Assembly: GCA_023627715.1 (NCBI GenBank)
Contig: JAMAHW010000059.1
Span: 186,001 to 250,000, forward strand
Source: Periconia sp. R9002
Lineage: Eukaryota > Ascomycota > Dothideomycetes > Pleosporales > Periconiaceae
DNA: 64,000 nt
Direction of reading: 5' to 3'
Shown here: piece after piece, positions 32,940-46,338 of the stretch
Layout of the letters: each line of letters begins with the position of its first letter
Numbering within the stretch: position 1 is the first letter of the stretch
The notes under the pieces: generated by a model
The model's input: the letters and a program-made list of their open reading frames with translations, nothing else
Database searches by the model: none
Told to the model about the DNA's origin: nothing
Position numbers and translations under genes: made by a program

Positions 32940-35061
32940 TGCAAGGCAGGATGATGTTTTCAGTTGGTTTGTGTGGTATGAAGTTGGGTGACGGTGCAAG
33001 CGCTTGACTGCGTAAAGTAGTACCTGCTGGAAGGTACAGAAATTCTTGCGAAACTTGCGAAACCAACGGGTGTGACGGTTCCAGGTAAAATAAAAGAGTA
33101 TGGGACCAAACCCATCACATCAAGGGAGCACGACACCTTTTATATACCCAACCACCTACAAGCCTTTCGTTCCACGAAAACTGTAGGTTGCGATCCCACA
33201 TCATACGGACACAGGTTTGCCCCGCTCAATCATGCTTTAAAAAGATCAGACAAGGCTGCCTTGCGCGTAGCTCAGAACCGCCATCCAATTAGACTTGACA
33301 GCCCTAGAAGCGCACCAATCACATGTTGGATGGATAATTACCGCCTGCAGTCATGTATGAAGGCAATTGGGCTTGGTTCAAGTTGGGGGCTACGAGCCAT
33401 TAGGCGTGCTATTTCGATGAGGCGCAGGTAGCAGAGAAAGACAAAGTGCGACATGAAAATGCGGCACTCCGTTTCAATGTGCCATTCTCAGATCAAAGCG
33501 CGGTCCGTGGCCAACCCCCAAACACCGCAGGCACGTGTTTTTTGCCCAAATTACCACCGAAAAAATCAATCAAGTCTGTTAAAATGAGCGATTATCTTCA
33601 CGGCAGTGGGTATACACAAATTGTCAACCAACTCTATATTTTAATTCTTCTTCTTAAGGGCTTGCGACATTGACAATCCACTCCAAGTACGTCGGTAACC
33701 TATACACCGCCACCCCGGCCCCCCTCAGACACCTTAGCACACAAGCCTAGCTCCACGCAAATGCCGCGATTCGGGGTCTGAATCGTGCCAAAACGGGCTT
33801 AACGTGAGGGTCGCATACTGTATTCGATTGCATTACTTTTTCTCGACAGGAAGGCTACCAGAGTGTTGAAGTCCTGCATCTTTAAATCATCTAGCTTTTG
33901 CCCTGGCTATGCAACGAGCTTTGCCACAACTTCGGCACTCCGCTACGCCATGCCTCTGTTTGCGGCGCATTGCAAAATGTAGAAACGCTTCTTAGAACAC
34001 CGGGTATCAACATCCAAACAGATACGGGTATACGCCGCTACGTCTTGCAATCAGGAACCGAAAAAGCTAGGGTTGAGCAGCGTGAAGTACCACGCCAGGC
34101 CCCCTTTTAAGTGGATGAGAAATACTTTAGCATCTTCCTGTCCAAGATTCATGATACGCTTAATTAGCTTGTCTGGTTCTCCAGCTCTACACTCCTCGTG
34201 ATTCTTAAAACATTCTGTGGTTCAGGATTGCTCAGTAACAACATTGGAGCTTGAGCCTTGTTGCAGCAGACGTACTTTTGGAGTCGCGAGTTGCATTGGA
34301 TTTGGTTCACCTGAGCAGTCACGTCAGTCTACAACTTGCATCGTTGCGTAATGCAAAGAATGTTCTCTCTCAAGGCGGCCTGCTTTCAATAACTGACAGT
34401 GTTGATAGCCTTGTGCCGCTTTCTCCCTCGCATCTTCCACTTTACCAAATCGATAGGATTGGCATTGTTCAGGCCGTCAATTAGGTGCCAGATTTTAACA
34501 TATGGAGGTGCCATATTCCCATCCTATTGGAGATCTCCACTTCAACACAGCCCTGTACTATTCCTCTCTCAGTATGTACAAATAAATTCAAAAAAATGCA
34601 GTAAAAGCCAATCGCGCCTGAGCTTAATCTAAGGGATAGCAGAAGGTTCCATGAAACAGAATAGGTGCAGTCTCACATCATTCTTCGCGCCGCAGATAAC
34701 ACGAAGGCATGGCTGATGGTGAAGATCCCGATCTAACGTTAGCTTACCTGCCGTATCGTGGCAGAGAAGTGAAGAAGGCAACCTGCCCCATCAACGATTC
34801 TACGTCTCCCTCAACATGGCTCCCGCTTCGTCGTTGCTAAAAATCAGCAAAACACTAGTACACACGTAATATTGCTCGAAATAAACATATCCATCCCCAG
34901 GCAAAGTTAGCGCACTAATCGTAAGCAGATCCACTTAGCTGATACACATGGTTCAAAACGTCACTGATTCGATTCTTCAATTTGATCTACTCTCATCTCT
35001 CCATGTGCGTCACAGACTCTCGAGTGTTCCTAACCGCTCGCCTTTCATCTTGGCTACCTAC
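32940..35061. other. Gene-poor 2.1-kb interval
   Basis: Only short frames occur. The frame at 34251-34484 faintly resembles the end of a methyltransferase fold (RNAKNVLSQGGLLSITDS), but without a glycine motif or upstream domain. AT-rich patches around 33580-33660 and 34830-34900. No gene, RNA or repeat array is supported. Confidence 0.45.
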
Positions 35062-37454
35062 CTACCTCGCAATTGTCGTATTCCCCGCACTCGGTTGTGG
35101 CCAAACATCCAACACGGAATCCTCTCCCTCGATCTCAAAGCACGTCGTATCTTGCACAGGCACATCTAGTAACAAGCAATATCTGCCTGCATACAGAGCT
35201 GTATCGCCATTCGCATTGACTCTTGCAAAGTCACCCGCAGAAAGATCAAACTGCACAGAGCGTTCCTCTCCTGGCTTGATCTCCTTGAGACGTTTGTACG
35301 AGACGAGCTCTTTGATGGGATGCGGCGCGGGTCCTGCTTCTGACGTTACAAATGCGACGGCGACGAAATCGGATGTGCTGTTTCCTATGTTTTTGACGGT
35401 GGCAGTGAAGGAGGAAAAGGCACAGAGGTCTTTGTGAGATGCCGTGCATGAATTCAAGATCTTTTCTGCGCTGTAGACGGAAGAGCTGCGCGTGGCATTG
35501 CTGCCGGTGAAACGCGCGGTGAATTCAGTGTAGTGGAGTCCGAACCCGAATTCTTGGACTGGGGTCGAGTACCACTTGTATGTGCGACCAGGGTTTTTCG
35601 CACTTGGCCGGAGAGACATATCCGTCAACGGGACTTGAACAGTATAGTTCTTCGGATATTGGGTAATTGGGAGCCGTCCGGCTGGGGTAGCTTTGCCAGT
35701 GAGGAGGTTGAAAGCGGCGAGGCCGCCAAACATGCCTGGATAGCCCGTCCAAAGGATAGAATTGACATTTTCGTTTGACAAGAGTGGTGCGTTGTCTATA
35801 GAGGTACCGAGCTGGACCACTACCACTTTCTTGCCGGTTGTGCTAAGATCGCGAAGCAACGAAAGCTGAATGTCAGGCCATGCAACTGAGTAACGATCCA
35901 GATCCTCAGTCTCCTGCGATGTATCGATTCCGCCAAAGTACAAAACAACGTCAGAGTTCTTTGCTGCTTGAATGGCTGCACTGTAATTGTAATTGGAACT
36001 GCTATTGACTGGGCCATTCACGTAATTCACTTTAAAGCCAGCCTGCTGAGTAGCCCAGACAGGGGTGCGATAGAGAGGAGGGATACCGAAATAATTACCT
36101 AGCATGCGGTAAGAAGTTTCGTTTGCCCAGAAACCAATTAAGGCAATGGTTGAGTTCGGTGCAAGGGTTAGGGGAAGTGTTCCGTCGTTCTTGAGCAGCA
36201 CCGCCCCCTCGGTCGCAGCCTGCAGAGCGAGACTCTGCGTTTCAGGTGTGTTCACATGCTCAGGCCCGTATGATCGGGGACCAACGATCTCATCCCGGTA
36301 GACGGCGAAGTAGTCGGCACGGATTAACCCTTCGATCTGTCGGGTGAGAGCTCTATCAAGAACATCTTGTGTAACAAGGGACCGGTTATAGGCTCCGATA
36401 GGATCTGCAAACTTCCCTCCAGCCTCACAGGCATTATCCATGCCAGCATTGATGGCTTTGCCGAATGCCTCTGCCTCAGACTTGACCCACTTGTGGTCCG
36501 CGTAAATATTGTGGATAGCGTTGCAGTCACTCACAACGTAGTTGTTGTCCGTAGTCCAGTTCCAGTGCTCCCGCAACACAGTCTGCATAAGATAGTCATT
36601 GGCACAAGCTGGAGTGCCGTTGATACTATTGTAGCTGCACATTATAGATCCTACGTTGGAGTCTCGAGCACATTGCCGGAAAGGTGGGAGATAATACTCG
36701 ACTAGATCTTGCAAGGACACAATGGCGTCGAATCCGTACCGCACTATGCCGTTCCATCGTTCCAAGTCGTACGCAGCGAAGTGCTTGCACGTTGCAACTA
36801 CTTGACGCTTTGTAACTGTAGCCGTCGGGTCTTGCCCGCCCCATTCCATACCACGTAGGAGGGATTCTACGTACTTTGTAATGCGGTATGGGTCTTCACC
36901 AGGTGTCTCAAGCCCACGTCCCCACCGAGGGTCTTTAAATGGATTTATATTCGGAGTCCAGAAGTCAACGCCAGCATGGCCGGCATTCGCAAATGCCCGA
37001 GCTTCAGTGCCAATAGCATTGCCAACAGCTTCAATCAATTCATCGTCAAATGCTGCCGACAGAGTGATGGGCAGCGGAAACGATGTCGCTGAAGAAAAGT
37101 TTCCCGAGGGGGCGTAGGAAACGCCAGGCGACATGGCAATTCCATGCAGGGCCTCGTTCCACCAGTTGTATCGAGGAAGACCGATTCTGGATGCCCCCAA
37201 GCTATGGCTACCATATCGTCAACTTGCCGAGCTGGGAATATTTAAATGAGAACGTACTCGACAAAGTTGACCAACTTTTCGTCAATGGTTAGGGCAGAGA
37301 CAAGAGCTTTGGCTCGTGTGGTGGGATCGAGTGCCATATTGCACACATCGTTGGTACTTAGAGGCCCGGACGCGCAATCTGGGTATGCAGCTACCATCGA
37401 AGAGATAGCAGCAAAAATGCACCATAATTGAGAAGTGGAGCCCGGAAAAGACAT
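35062..37454 (-). CDS. Secreted GH3 beta-xylosidase
   Basis: Two exons, 37454-37258 and 37201-35062, encode 778 aa; the 56-nt intron (GTACGT...CATAG) rejoins the frame as NFVDLGASRIGLPRYNWWNEALHG. A signal peptide (MSFPGSTSQLWCIFAAISSMVAA) precedes the mature start. GH3 motifs in order: YNWWNEALHG, DPRWGRGLETPGEDP (about 150-165), VVATCKHFAAYDLE, and VVSDCNAIHNIY, whose Asp is the predicted nucleophile. The C-terminal GH3 domain has GFWANET, VLYFGGIDTSQETEDLDR and a fibronectin type III-like end (LVSYKRLKEIKPGE). About 20 NxS/T sites fit an extracellular enzyme. The family releases xylose from xylo-oligosaccharides. It is the only clear plant-cell-wall enzyme in the window. Confidence 0.93.
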
Positions 37455-38228
37455 CTTGCAGTCAAAAAAGAGGAAGTGCACCTTCAAAAGCGTAAAGGAG
37501 GTGATGGTTCGCAGTCTTGTACTTTGGAATTGATGATCAGGAACGTGGAATCCTCAAGACAATGCCATCGTATTTACACGGTGGCTGCGATGATGCTAAT
37601 CTTCGGTCCACAGAACGCAGATCAATCGATTGAATATATTGTTTCTATACTGTCTACTCAGGGGTGCAAGGCGGCATATTTTTGCATGGGCGTAACATTA
37701 GCCGGCGGAACAACATTGTTAGGCGTGAATGGGCACACCGGACATGCAAGGCAGCGCAGATTCATTTTGGCAAAACATAAATAGGTTGAGTCTAGGTACT
37801 ATAGAGTAGTATAGAAGGTAAAAAAGCGAGAGGTATTAGTAAGACACGTCTGTAGATCGAAGAGGGGTAATACTTGGATAGGCTAAATCTAAGCTTCTTC
37901 TTTCCTCCAGGTCTCTAATCCTTAGTCTTTAGGAGAAAACATGGGGTAATGTAAAAATCGCCACCATGAAAAATGCATCGACCTCTTATTCCACCACATG
38001 AATCAGAATCCCCAGCCTCAATTAATGAGCAGCAGCAAGAGAGTTCCCCCCAAGGCCCTTACAACCCGTAGGTAAATGGGATTATGGGTATAATCCTTTT
38101 GAATGCGGCCCGTGCACGCTGAATGACAGAGTCTTTTATCAATAGTAAGTTTTATAAAGCTAATATAAAGCACTAAGGTATATAATAATAAAACTGTAAT
38201 TCCATTATAAAAAAGGAATAAATAATCC
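37455..38228. other. AT-rich interval upstream of GH3 and downstream of the helicase-AAA gene
   Basis: About 770 bp. The right part (37790-38230) is AT-rich with runs such as ATAGAGTAGTATAG. An in-frame part of the GH3 5' leader has no ATG. No gene recognised. Confidence 0.45.
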
Positions 38229-41200
38229 TTAAATCTGAAGCTGAGCATTACTAAGAAAGTGACTGCCTGCAGAACACCGATACCCTCCCGCCTCCTTAAT
38301 CCATCTATACCCCATTGGACAAATTCCTATATCCCTAATCTTCTTCTGAATGTGCATTTCCTCACGCTTCTTCCTCTCCGCCTCCTCTCTCTCCCTTCTC
38401 AATCTCTCTTCTGCCTCCCTCCTCGCCTTTAACGCCGCCTCGATCTGCTTTTGCTGTTCTCGCAGCTGTGCTTCAATCTCTTTGCGGCGCTTTTCATCCG
38501 CGACGCGTTTCTCTTCTTCTAGTCGTCGGAGTTCGGCAGCTATGACTTCCTCGGCTGCTTTTCGAGCTTGGCATTCGTGTTCTTGGATTGCGAGGAATGC
38601 TTGTTCGGCCTCTTTCAGGGCCTTTTCTTCAGCGATGTTTCTCTGTAGCTGCTGCCATATTTCGTCGGACACGTCGGGGTCACGTTGTGGAAAGGCCTGC
38701 AGAGGTTGTGTGCGATTGTAATTATCCTTTTGCTCCTGTTTGTGCGAGGGAGTTGGTTGTTCCGTTTTTGTATTCGATGCCGTCGCTGTTTCCTTGATAG
38801 GAGCATTTGGTGGGCCTTTTGTCTGCATAGGTAGTGCATTTGGCTTGAATAAATGATGCGGGCTCAGAGAATCCTTCCTGACTTCGCTCCTAGACTTCTG
38901 CGACCTGAGAAACTCGCTCAGATGGGACATAATATCTGGGATGCCGACTGTCATTGGTGAGGACGTGTTGCCAGCAAATGCGCTAGAGCAGATAGATTTC
39001 GCAATATTCTTCACGTCCCGGCCATTTCCCCATGACTGAAGTTGGGAAACCTCCGCTATCATGTCAATCATCTGTTGACGTTCAGCAGACAAGACGCGGT
39101 TCATCGGTGGCGAAATATCTATATCCTGTTTCCTGATCTCCCGGTCCAAGAGCTCGAGGCACTTCTCTGGGGCCATGTTTTCAAAGACAACCTCCTCAGG
39201 AAAGCGGCTAGAGAGGCCGGGGTTGATTCGTAACAGTTCATCGATTTGATGGGTATATCCCGCGAGGATGACAATTATTTTGTTCATAAATTTCGGTTTT
39301 GTAAGACAATCGACGAGTTCATTCACAGCCTCTTTACCAAATGGACTGTCGCAAAATCGGTATGCTTCATCAATGAAAAGAACCCTCCCTAGAGCCTCCG
39401 TCAGCTTCTGCTGTGTCTTCGGCCCAGTCTGTCCAACATATTGGCCGATGAGGTCAGATGCGGAGCATTCGACAAAGTCATTCGAACCCAAGATGCCCAT
39501 TTTGTAGTATACAGTGCTCATCTTTCGTGCTACTGTGGTCTTTCCAGTTCCTATTCGGGATTAAATCAGCAACGCTTATACATCTGGATCGGGGATATTC
39601 TCTAACCTGGAGGGCCTTTGAAAAGAAAACTGAATGGGATCTGTGTCTGAGGGTCTTTCCCATGCGCCTTCATATTTTTGGCTATTTGCTGATACTTCTC
39701 CAGCTGATTTACGAGCTTTTCGCACCCGACAATATCGGCAAAGAGGTCTCTACAGCTGAATGTAGTACCACTTGCTCGGTCATACTCTTCGTCAAAATCT
39801 TGAGGGAGGAAGATGATTTCTGGATCAAAGTGCACTGCTCCACCCGCAGAAGTCCGCTTCTGCTCTTGTTCTTTTGCAAGCGATATCAAATTTTCTACTG
39901 CACCCGCATTCCCGAAATTAGGTCGGTTGCGTTCTCGTGCTAAAACCTCCAAAGCGGTTTTCTTAGCCTCGTCTGTTGCATTCAATCCCTGCTTTCCGAG
40001 CTTGAGGTCAAGAATTCGCATCAGATCGGCATCGTCAAAGTCATCGAAGTAAAAGGCATCGCTGAGCCGGAATCGTCTTGCCAGGCCGGGATTAGAATGA
40101 TTCATCATTTCTTCCATCTCTTCTTTATACCCCAGCAGCAGAACACACAAGTCCTCACCCGGAGTATTCTGTACCTCGGCCACGATGGTATCAATAACGG
40201 CCGTCTTGAAAGGATCTTTGTTACCACCACCAACGCCCCCGCCGGCATGAAGACCATAGGCCTCATCTATCACCAACACTTTTCCTGCTGCAGATTTCAG
40301 GATTTTCTTGGTATTCTCTTCAGAACCTCCTATTACAGAGCCTATAAAATCAGAAGGGTTTTTGACAATTACTATATTCATAGATCAGTACAGAGATATG
40401 ATGTGGGGTCGCAGCACTACATGCCTTCTTGTTTGGATAGGAGGCCCATATCAGCTAAAATTGAACCATACAGTTTGGCAACTGTTGTTTTGCCGGTACC
40501 AGGGCCCCCGAGGAAGACTCGATGAAGTGTAAAGCCGAGTGGATCCAGTTCCTTAAGCTCCCTTTGATAGTTGCGTTGTATGGCATCAACAAGAGCCTTC
40601 ACAGAATCCTTGACTTTTTTCAGCCCTATCAAAGACTGTAGTTCCTTCCACGCCTCACTTTCCTTTATTGCCCCAGTGGGCTCTGGCCCTATCAGATCTT
40701 CCTTTGTGAACAATAAGTCATCTGGGGAGCCTCCTGCAACTCGCTCCTTCCTCAGACGGGACGCTTGGCGCTCGGAGACCTGCGCCCATGCGTTTTCCAA
40801 AGCGCGCGCATTTCCGTATCCCTCTGTCCCTCGCCTCCGTCCGAGACGTTTGATGAGGATCCTCGCGTATAAGCCGTGTCCGCCATCCTCGAGGCTGGCT
40901 CTGCCGCCATATTTTCTACCAATCATGGCGTCTAGCATGGTCAATAGCTCCTGATCGGAATAGTCGGCGAAATTTAGAGTGTGAGGCATCCGACTATCAA
41001 ACCCGGGGTTGTACTCGAAGAACTTCTCCATATCCTTTACATAACCCGCAAGAATGAAGGCAATCGTACCTCTACGTTCTTCGATTTCAGCCAGTAAAAA
41101 ATCGAGAACATTCCTCCCACCGAGGTTACTCCCAGACGCAAGTTGGTAGGCTTCGTCAATGAATAAGACGCCACCGCCCGCTTTCAAGAGACCGTCAATG

Positions 41201-44200
41201 ATCTTCTTTGCACCAGGGACACCCTCATTGGCTAGCGCGGAGCCTGTGATCTCGACAAATTCCTTTCCGGGTAAAGCCCCGACGCAAGCCAAAAATCGTG
41301 CATAGATTCGAGCCACCGTTGTTTTGCCTACAATGCGTTAGCGGAACAACAGAGAATACTCGGAGGACGTACCTGTGCCCGGGTTCCCGAGCATTACCAT
41401 TCCCATTCTCTCCTTCTTCATATCAATTCCCTGCCTCTGAACAGTCTCGATCTTTGACTTGATGTCGAGAAATTTCTCCTTGACGGCCTCTAGTCCAGTG
41501 AGTGCCATAAGTTCATCGATCGCATAATTAGAAGCCCCCTCGACTCCCTTTTGTCTCTGCCATTCGATCTCTGAGGGGCTTTCCTCGAGAGCAGCTAGTT
41601 TCGGAGGAGCCTGAGTTTTCTGGTCCTGTTCCCCTGGCCTTCTAGAAACTTTACCATAGTTCCCCTTAGCTGAAGGTTCTGTGGTTTTAGAACTCTTTGG
41701 AATGGAGGTGGGTTGGGAAGCCGTTGGAGTAGGTGCAGGCGGTATGGTTGATAAGATCCTCTGAGAAGCTTCCCGCGAAGACTGGGTCGCTAGACGCCGA
41801 GCAGCCTCTAGATCGTTCTTCTTCTGTTCCAGCGCGCTTGCCCTTTCCAGTGCCGTCTTTTTGTCCTCGAGCTCCTCTCTGATCTTCCGTATTTGCATGT
41901 CGATAGCTACTACATCCATATCGTGCTTAACTTGAGCTTGCAACCGTTTGTCCTGGAGCTCTACATCTCTTTCCAAGATATCCTGGTCCCGTTTATCGTT
42001 GATCTCGCAAACTCTGCATGTCCCTGGTTGAGCGTCTCGGCATTTTCGCTTCTGCATATGCCCTTTCGTGCACTTGAGCTCCACGACTCTTTCGCAAACC
42101 ATTTTGGAATGATCAGAACGATAGTGGCAGCGTCTTGGGCATTTGTGTATTTTGCATTCTAACAATGATCCGCTGCAAGCTGCGTTAGCGGAGCAGATGA
42201 TACGATCTGGAGGCTTACCAGAGCTCCTTGCATCCACCATCGGGGCATTCCTTGTCAAAATCTTCCGGAGAACGTAGCACAGAGAGTCGCATGGGATGTT
42301 GTTCGCATTTGACTGGAAGACCGCCATAGATATGGCTCTTAGCTTTGAGCATGTCGATGAATCGTTTCCACAACTCTCCACCATTTCTAGACTTCATAAA
42401 TGTCTCTGCGTTACCTATAAGGATAAGTCCATTCTTCGCTCGTGAGAGAAGCACGTTGAGGCGTTCAGGAGAAGACAAAAACCCTATCTCTCCATCTTCG
42501 TTGCTTCTTGTCAGCGACACAATAACGATCTGGCTCTCATCGCCCTGGAAATTATCTGTATCTTATCAGTGCATCGATCTACGCCATAGGGAAGAAGGGG
42601 AAAAATGCGAAAACATAGGCTAAGTTCTGAAGTCATTCATCACAAGCGACTCATCTGTTCCGTATTACGAAGACTCACCTATCGTAGATATCCTGACTTT
42701 TGGTTTGTTCACTTGCGCAGTTGCAGAAGGCATTAAACCGGCTCGGACCAAATCGTATGAGTCAAGGTCGTTTAAAACGGGGTCATTGTCTTTGCTGAGC
42801 TCATCTCTAAGAAGGTGGAGTTGACCCAGGTAAGGGACCAAAATCACGATTTTCTCCGTCGGCGTGTCAATTTCCTGCTGGCCGAGATAACGCAGGCATT
42901 TGAGTGCCATGTGTACCTCATACAGATTCCTCTTCGTGGAGGGAGACGTACCGTCTTTCCAGTCGCGTACGTTTTGGACCTCTTCATTGTGCGTGTGATT
43001 CAAGAAGATTATGTTGTCTTGAAGACCTTTAACGTTTGGTCTATTCTTCGTGGTACCGGCATCAACAAGTGCTGGATATGTCAATTCTCTCACGAACACC
43101 GCCAATTCAGGTCGCATGCGGTGTTGTTGAAGCAACGTGTGATGGGGATATCTTTGTAGTATGAGCCTTTCAAAGAGCGATCGGTTTAGATCGTAGCCGT
43201 CACCTTTCTCGACGCTGAGGGCGAAGTTTACCTTCGGCCGAAGTTGCTTGTGATCACCGATTAAAATCAGCTGCTTCGTGTCCGGGCCAAGAGCTGTCAA
43301 AATGTGGCTTTCCAGTATCTCTCCCGCTTCTTCCACGAGGGCTACTCCGGGCTGCACCGATCTCAGACTTTGGACATACTTTGCTGCAGCCGTAGTAGTA
43401 CAGGCTATGATGCGTTTTGACCGGAGGACGGTGAGCTCTCTTTCTAGATATATAGATCCGATTTGTTCGAGGTACTGGTTGTAGCTATGGCCAGCCGATT
43501 GAACTGATTCTAATCTTTCTTTCAAGATCTCTGCTTTCCATTCCTGTTGCAGTCTCAGTCGATCGGATGCTCTGATGTTCCACACCTCGGGATATTTGTG
43601 TGCAACCTTCTTGAACGGCGTAGCATCCTTTCCCCGACACCATCGATCGAAAAGATAGAAGTTGCTATCGATGGCTTTACCCTTCTTTCCTACGTGAACC
43701 GTTCCATCATTGCGGGTCGGAACTTCAAAAGCTGAAAAAAAAGGCGGACCTTCGGTGAGGAACTCCAGATGTTCTAGAATGTCCCGTTTCGAGGGAGTCT
43801 CATTCTGTAGGCCGACGAAAGCGTCTTGCAGACTTTGACCTTCTTCTTGAGCCTGTCTCCGGATCCAGTCAAGGATGTCGCATTGTTCTCGCGTAAGTGT
43901 TACAAGTGATGCAGCATTTTTCATCGAAATGTCTCGGATAGAGGGAGCAGCCTTCTGGGTAGACCCTAGACGGACAATTTCCGTCCTCGGAATCCCAAGT
44001 TTAATCAGGTCTTCGATAAATTGATCCAGTGCATGGTGTTTATAGGTCAGGATCATAATCGTCTCCTTTGAGTGACAGAAGATAGCTTTCGCAAGCAAGG
44101 CGCCGATGAACGACTTTCCAGTCCCTACATTCCATCAGGAGAAGATTCAAGCGGGATTTAAAATGCAACTCACCTGGAGGTCCTTGAATTATACTCAGTC

Positions 44201-45638
44201 TTTGAAGTATCCCAGTAATGAAACATGCGGCTTGGGTCTTGTCTAGTTTTGTAACACTGGGAAGTTGAAGAGCGTCTTGAATGTCAAACGAAGGATTCCG
44301 GAGCAAGGTTTTCGTTAGATTCATAAGCACAGACGAAAGCTCGTAAGTGGGGGGCTCGGGTTTCGAATCGGTGGTCCAGTGAAGAAATTCCTGCTCGAAG
44401 GGTAACTCTTTGGTTTCTTTGAGCTGCTTTAAAATAGGTGCGTAAGAGAACACGGCTGTGCTAAGCTGTACCAATTTGACGACCTTCGCTCCCTTTATAC
44501 GGCGCAGCGCTCTGTGTGAGTCGGCCCCTGAGATCTGTATACAAAGAACCGGTGGCTGCATCACCAAGAGATCCTCCTCGCGGATCAAAGTACCCAGCGT
44601 TACAACTTCATCATCTGCAATTATGCAGGTCAATGACTCGTGCTTCAAGTATTTTGGATTGTCTTTGAGGAACTGTCGTCGAACTAATTGGCTCTTCTTT
44701 GGCATTTGTGGGAGGTCATTCATGTATTGGAGCTCTAGAGCCCACGGATTTCGGCCGTCGCAGTGGACTGCGGCCATGGAGAGGTGTTCAATGGAAAATG
44801 CCCTACGCTGCCCTTTTCGAATGTTCAGTGCAATCTGTATTTCCTCTCTCATTTCACGCAACATATCCTCGCGGAGCAGACGGAATTGCCCATCAACGTG
44901 AAAGGCAAGCCCGTCGGGTCGTTGTGCAAGTCTGCTCGTCTCCTGAGCTCGTGGGAGATAAGGGTCTTTTGCCGAAAGCTCGTCGGCCGTTGGAAGGATC
45001 GCTATCTTGTTGATCTCGGAGAAATCGTTATCGTGCCGCCCACCAGGCCCATTCGCTCGATTCGAGTGCCCTGCGATTAAATTTCCGGCAATGTGCACAA
45101 TTCTCTGACCCCGTAGACGGACGTCCTGTATGCTCGATTCTAAAAGCCTTTTTCCAATCCCACCATGTTGTGCCAGTGGCACGAACGTAGTGGCTTTTTC
45201 TTTGGAGAGAGACAGAAGTTCGAGCAAGAGCCAAGAGAATGCTTCCTCTCCTTCGCCAGTTAGCCGGCTAGATTTGAATGCATCTATGAATGCGTCCCAA
45301 ACAAGGTCTGCTTCCACAAAATTTAGTATTACTTGCTGTAACACGGCCCCGCCACACAGTGTCTTAAGTTCCGGCGCTGCAAGGTAACGAAGAATTGCCG
45401 TTACTGAACCTTGGAGGAAAGGAAGTTCGGTGCTTGAACTGAGAGCTGTCTGAAAGGCTGCTCGGCCGTGTTCGCTCGCTTGGATTTTCTGGATGCATAG
45501 ACCCCTCTTTTCTTGGTCGCAAATTGCCTCAAGGAACAACTTGGCATTGTTACCTTCGATAGTCTTCTCGCCCTTGATCACACCTGTGAAGAGAGATCGA
45601 AGCTTGATACTACGAGGGGAAGCCTTCTGGCTTGGCAT
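38229..45638 (-). CDS. SF1 helicase / NFX1-like zinc-finger / triple CbxX-AAA fusion protein (ZNFX1-like)
   Basis: Seven exons, 45638-44174, 44124-42679, 42555-42219, 42172-41373, 41327-40425, 40371-39607 and 39550-38229, give 2,345 aa with all six phases consistent. Order: a helical N-terminal region (1-480) with a helicase extension; UPF1/ZNFX1-type SF1 helicase with Walker A GPPGTGKS (about 485-492), VEEA motif II (about 752), QHRMRPEL (about 824), DNFQGDES and ERLNVLLSRAKNGL (about 971-1010). Next, a Cys/His segment (CGSLLECKIHKCPRRCH, about 1082-1098, and more Cys/His after it). Then three CbxX/CfqX-type AAA modules with Walker A GNPGTGKTT (about 1346), GGPGTGKTT (about 1622) and GPPGTGKTT (about 1903), each followed by an (L/V)(F/V)IDEAY Walker B. 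The end is a charged coiled coil (about 2180-2310) and a conserved Cys-containing tail (CPMGYRWIKEAGGYRC). It lies directly downstream of an Argonaute gene. Confidence 0.92.
40372..40424 (-). other. GC-AG intron in the helicase-AAA gene (intron 5)
   Basis: Between exons 5 and 6 the only junction that preserves the family sequence (KQE|VIVKNPSDFIG) uses a GCATGT donor after GAAG and an ATAG acceptor, with an ACTGAT branch-like site. The unspliced frame would stop at once. Length 53 nt. Confidence 0.7.
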
Positions 45639-46338
45639 ATTAATAAGCCGTCAGGTCAGCTCGCGTAGTGATTCTTTATCTAGCAAGATTCCAGGAGACG
45701 AAAAGAGCAATAGGAATTCCTTTCGGAGTGGGACGACTCTATATTGTGGATGAAGGACGGCATTGGTGATGAATCCCTTGCACGGCCCGAATCCGCGCAT
45801 GACCCGATTGGCCCGATTCCGTGCATAAAGGACATGCATTATCGCAACACAGGTCATGACACTTCATCACTGGTACGGAAATTGCCGTCGCCTAAAACTA
45901 CACAATGGCTGTCTTTCTTGTAACATAGTTTACAGTCTTTGTTGCGCGTCGGAAGAGCCGCATTCAAACGACCCGTCTGTGACAAAGCGGTCGCACTAGT
46001 TTATGATGTGGACCAGCGCACGACGAGAGAACAGGGTGAACGAAATGACGTTAATTTGGCACATGGGCCTCTACGATGTGGAGATCTCATACTGAGATTT
46101 CCTTGTAACGATGTAGGTTGGGTACTAAAAGTATACATGGTATGAGCGGTTTTTCATGGAACAAAATGCAACATGTTGGGCATCTAAACAACCAAGATTT
46201 GAATCCATAGCTTTTTTAATAGATATATTAAGAACATCAAGACCTCAGGATTCAGGCCCAGATCGCCGCCAACGTACAGTTCCGGAACAGAAACCACTCC
46301 TTCCATATGACAACCCCAAGAAACACTATTTGTGAATG
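45639..46338. other. Intergenic interval between Argonaute and helicase-AAA genes
   Basis: About 700 bp containing the Argonaute 3' flank and the promoter of the helicase-AAA gene. No extra exon of either gene could be joined here, and the short frames have no family similarity. Confidence 0.5.

Noticed and set aside
34251..34484. Possible methyltransferase remnant (LRNAKNVLSQGGLLSITDS)
   Set aside because: Only one weak motif, no SAM-binding glycine motif upstream, and no extension on either side.
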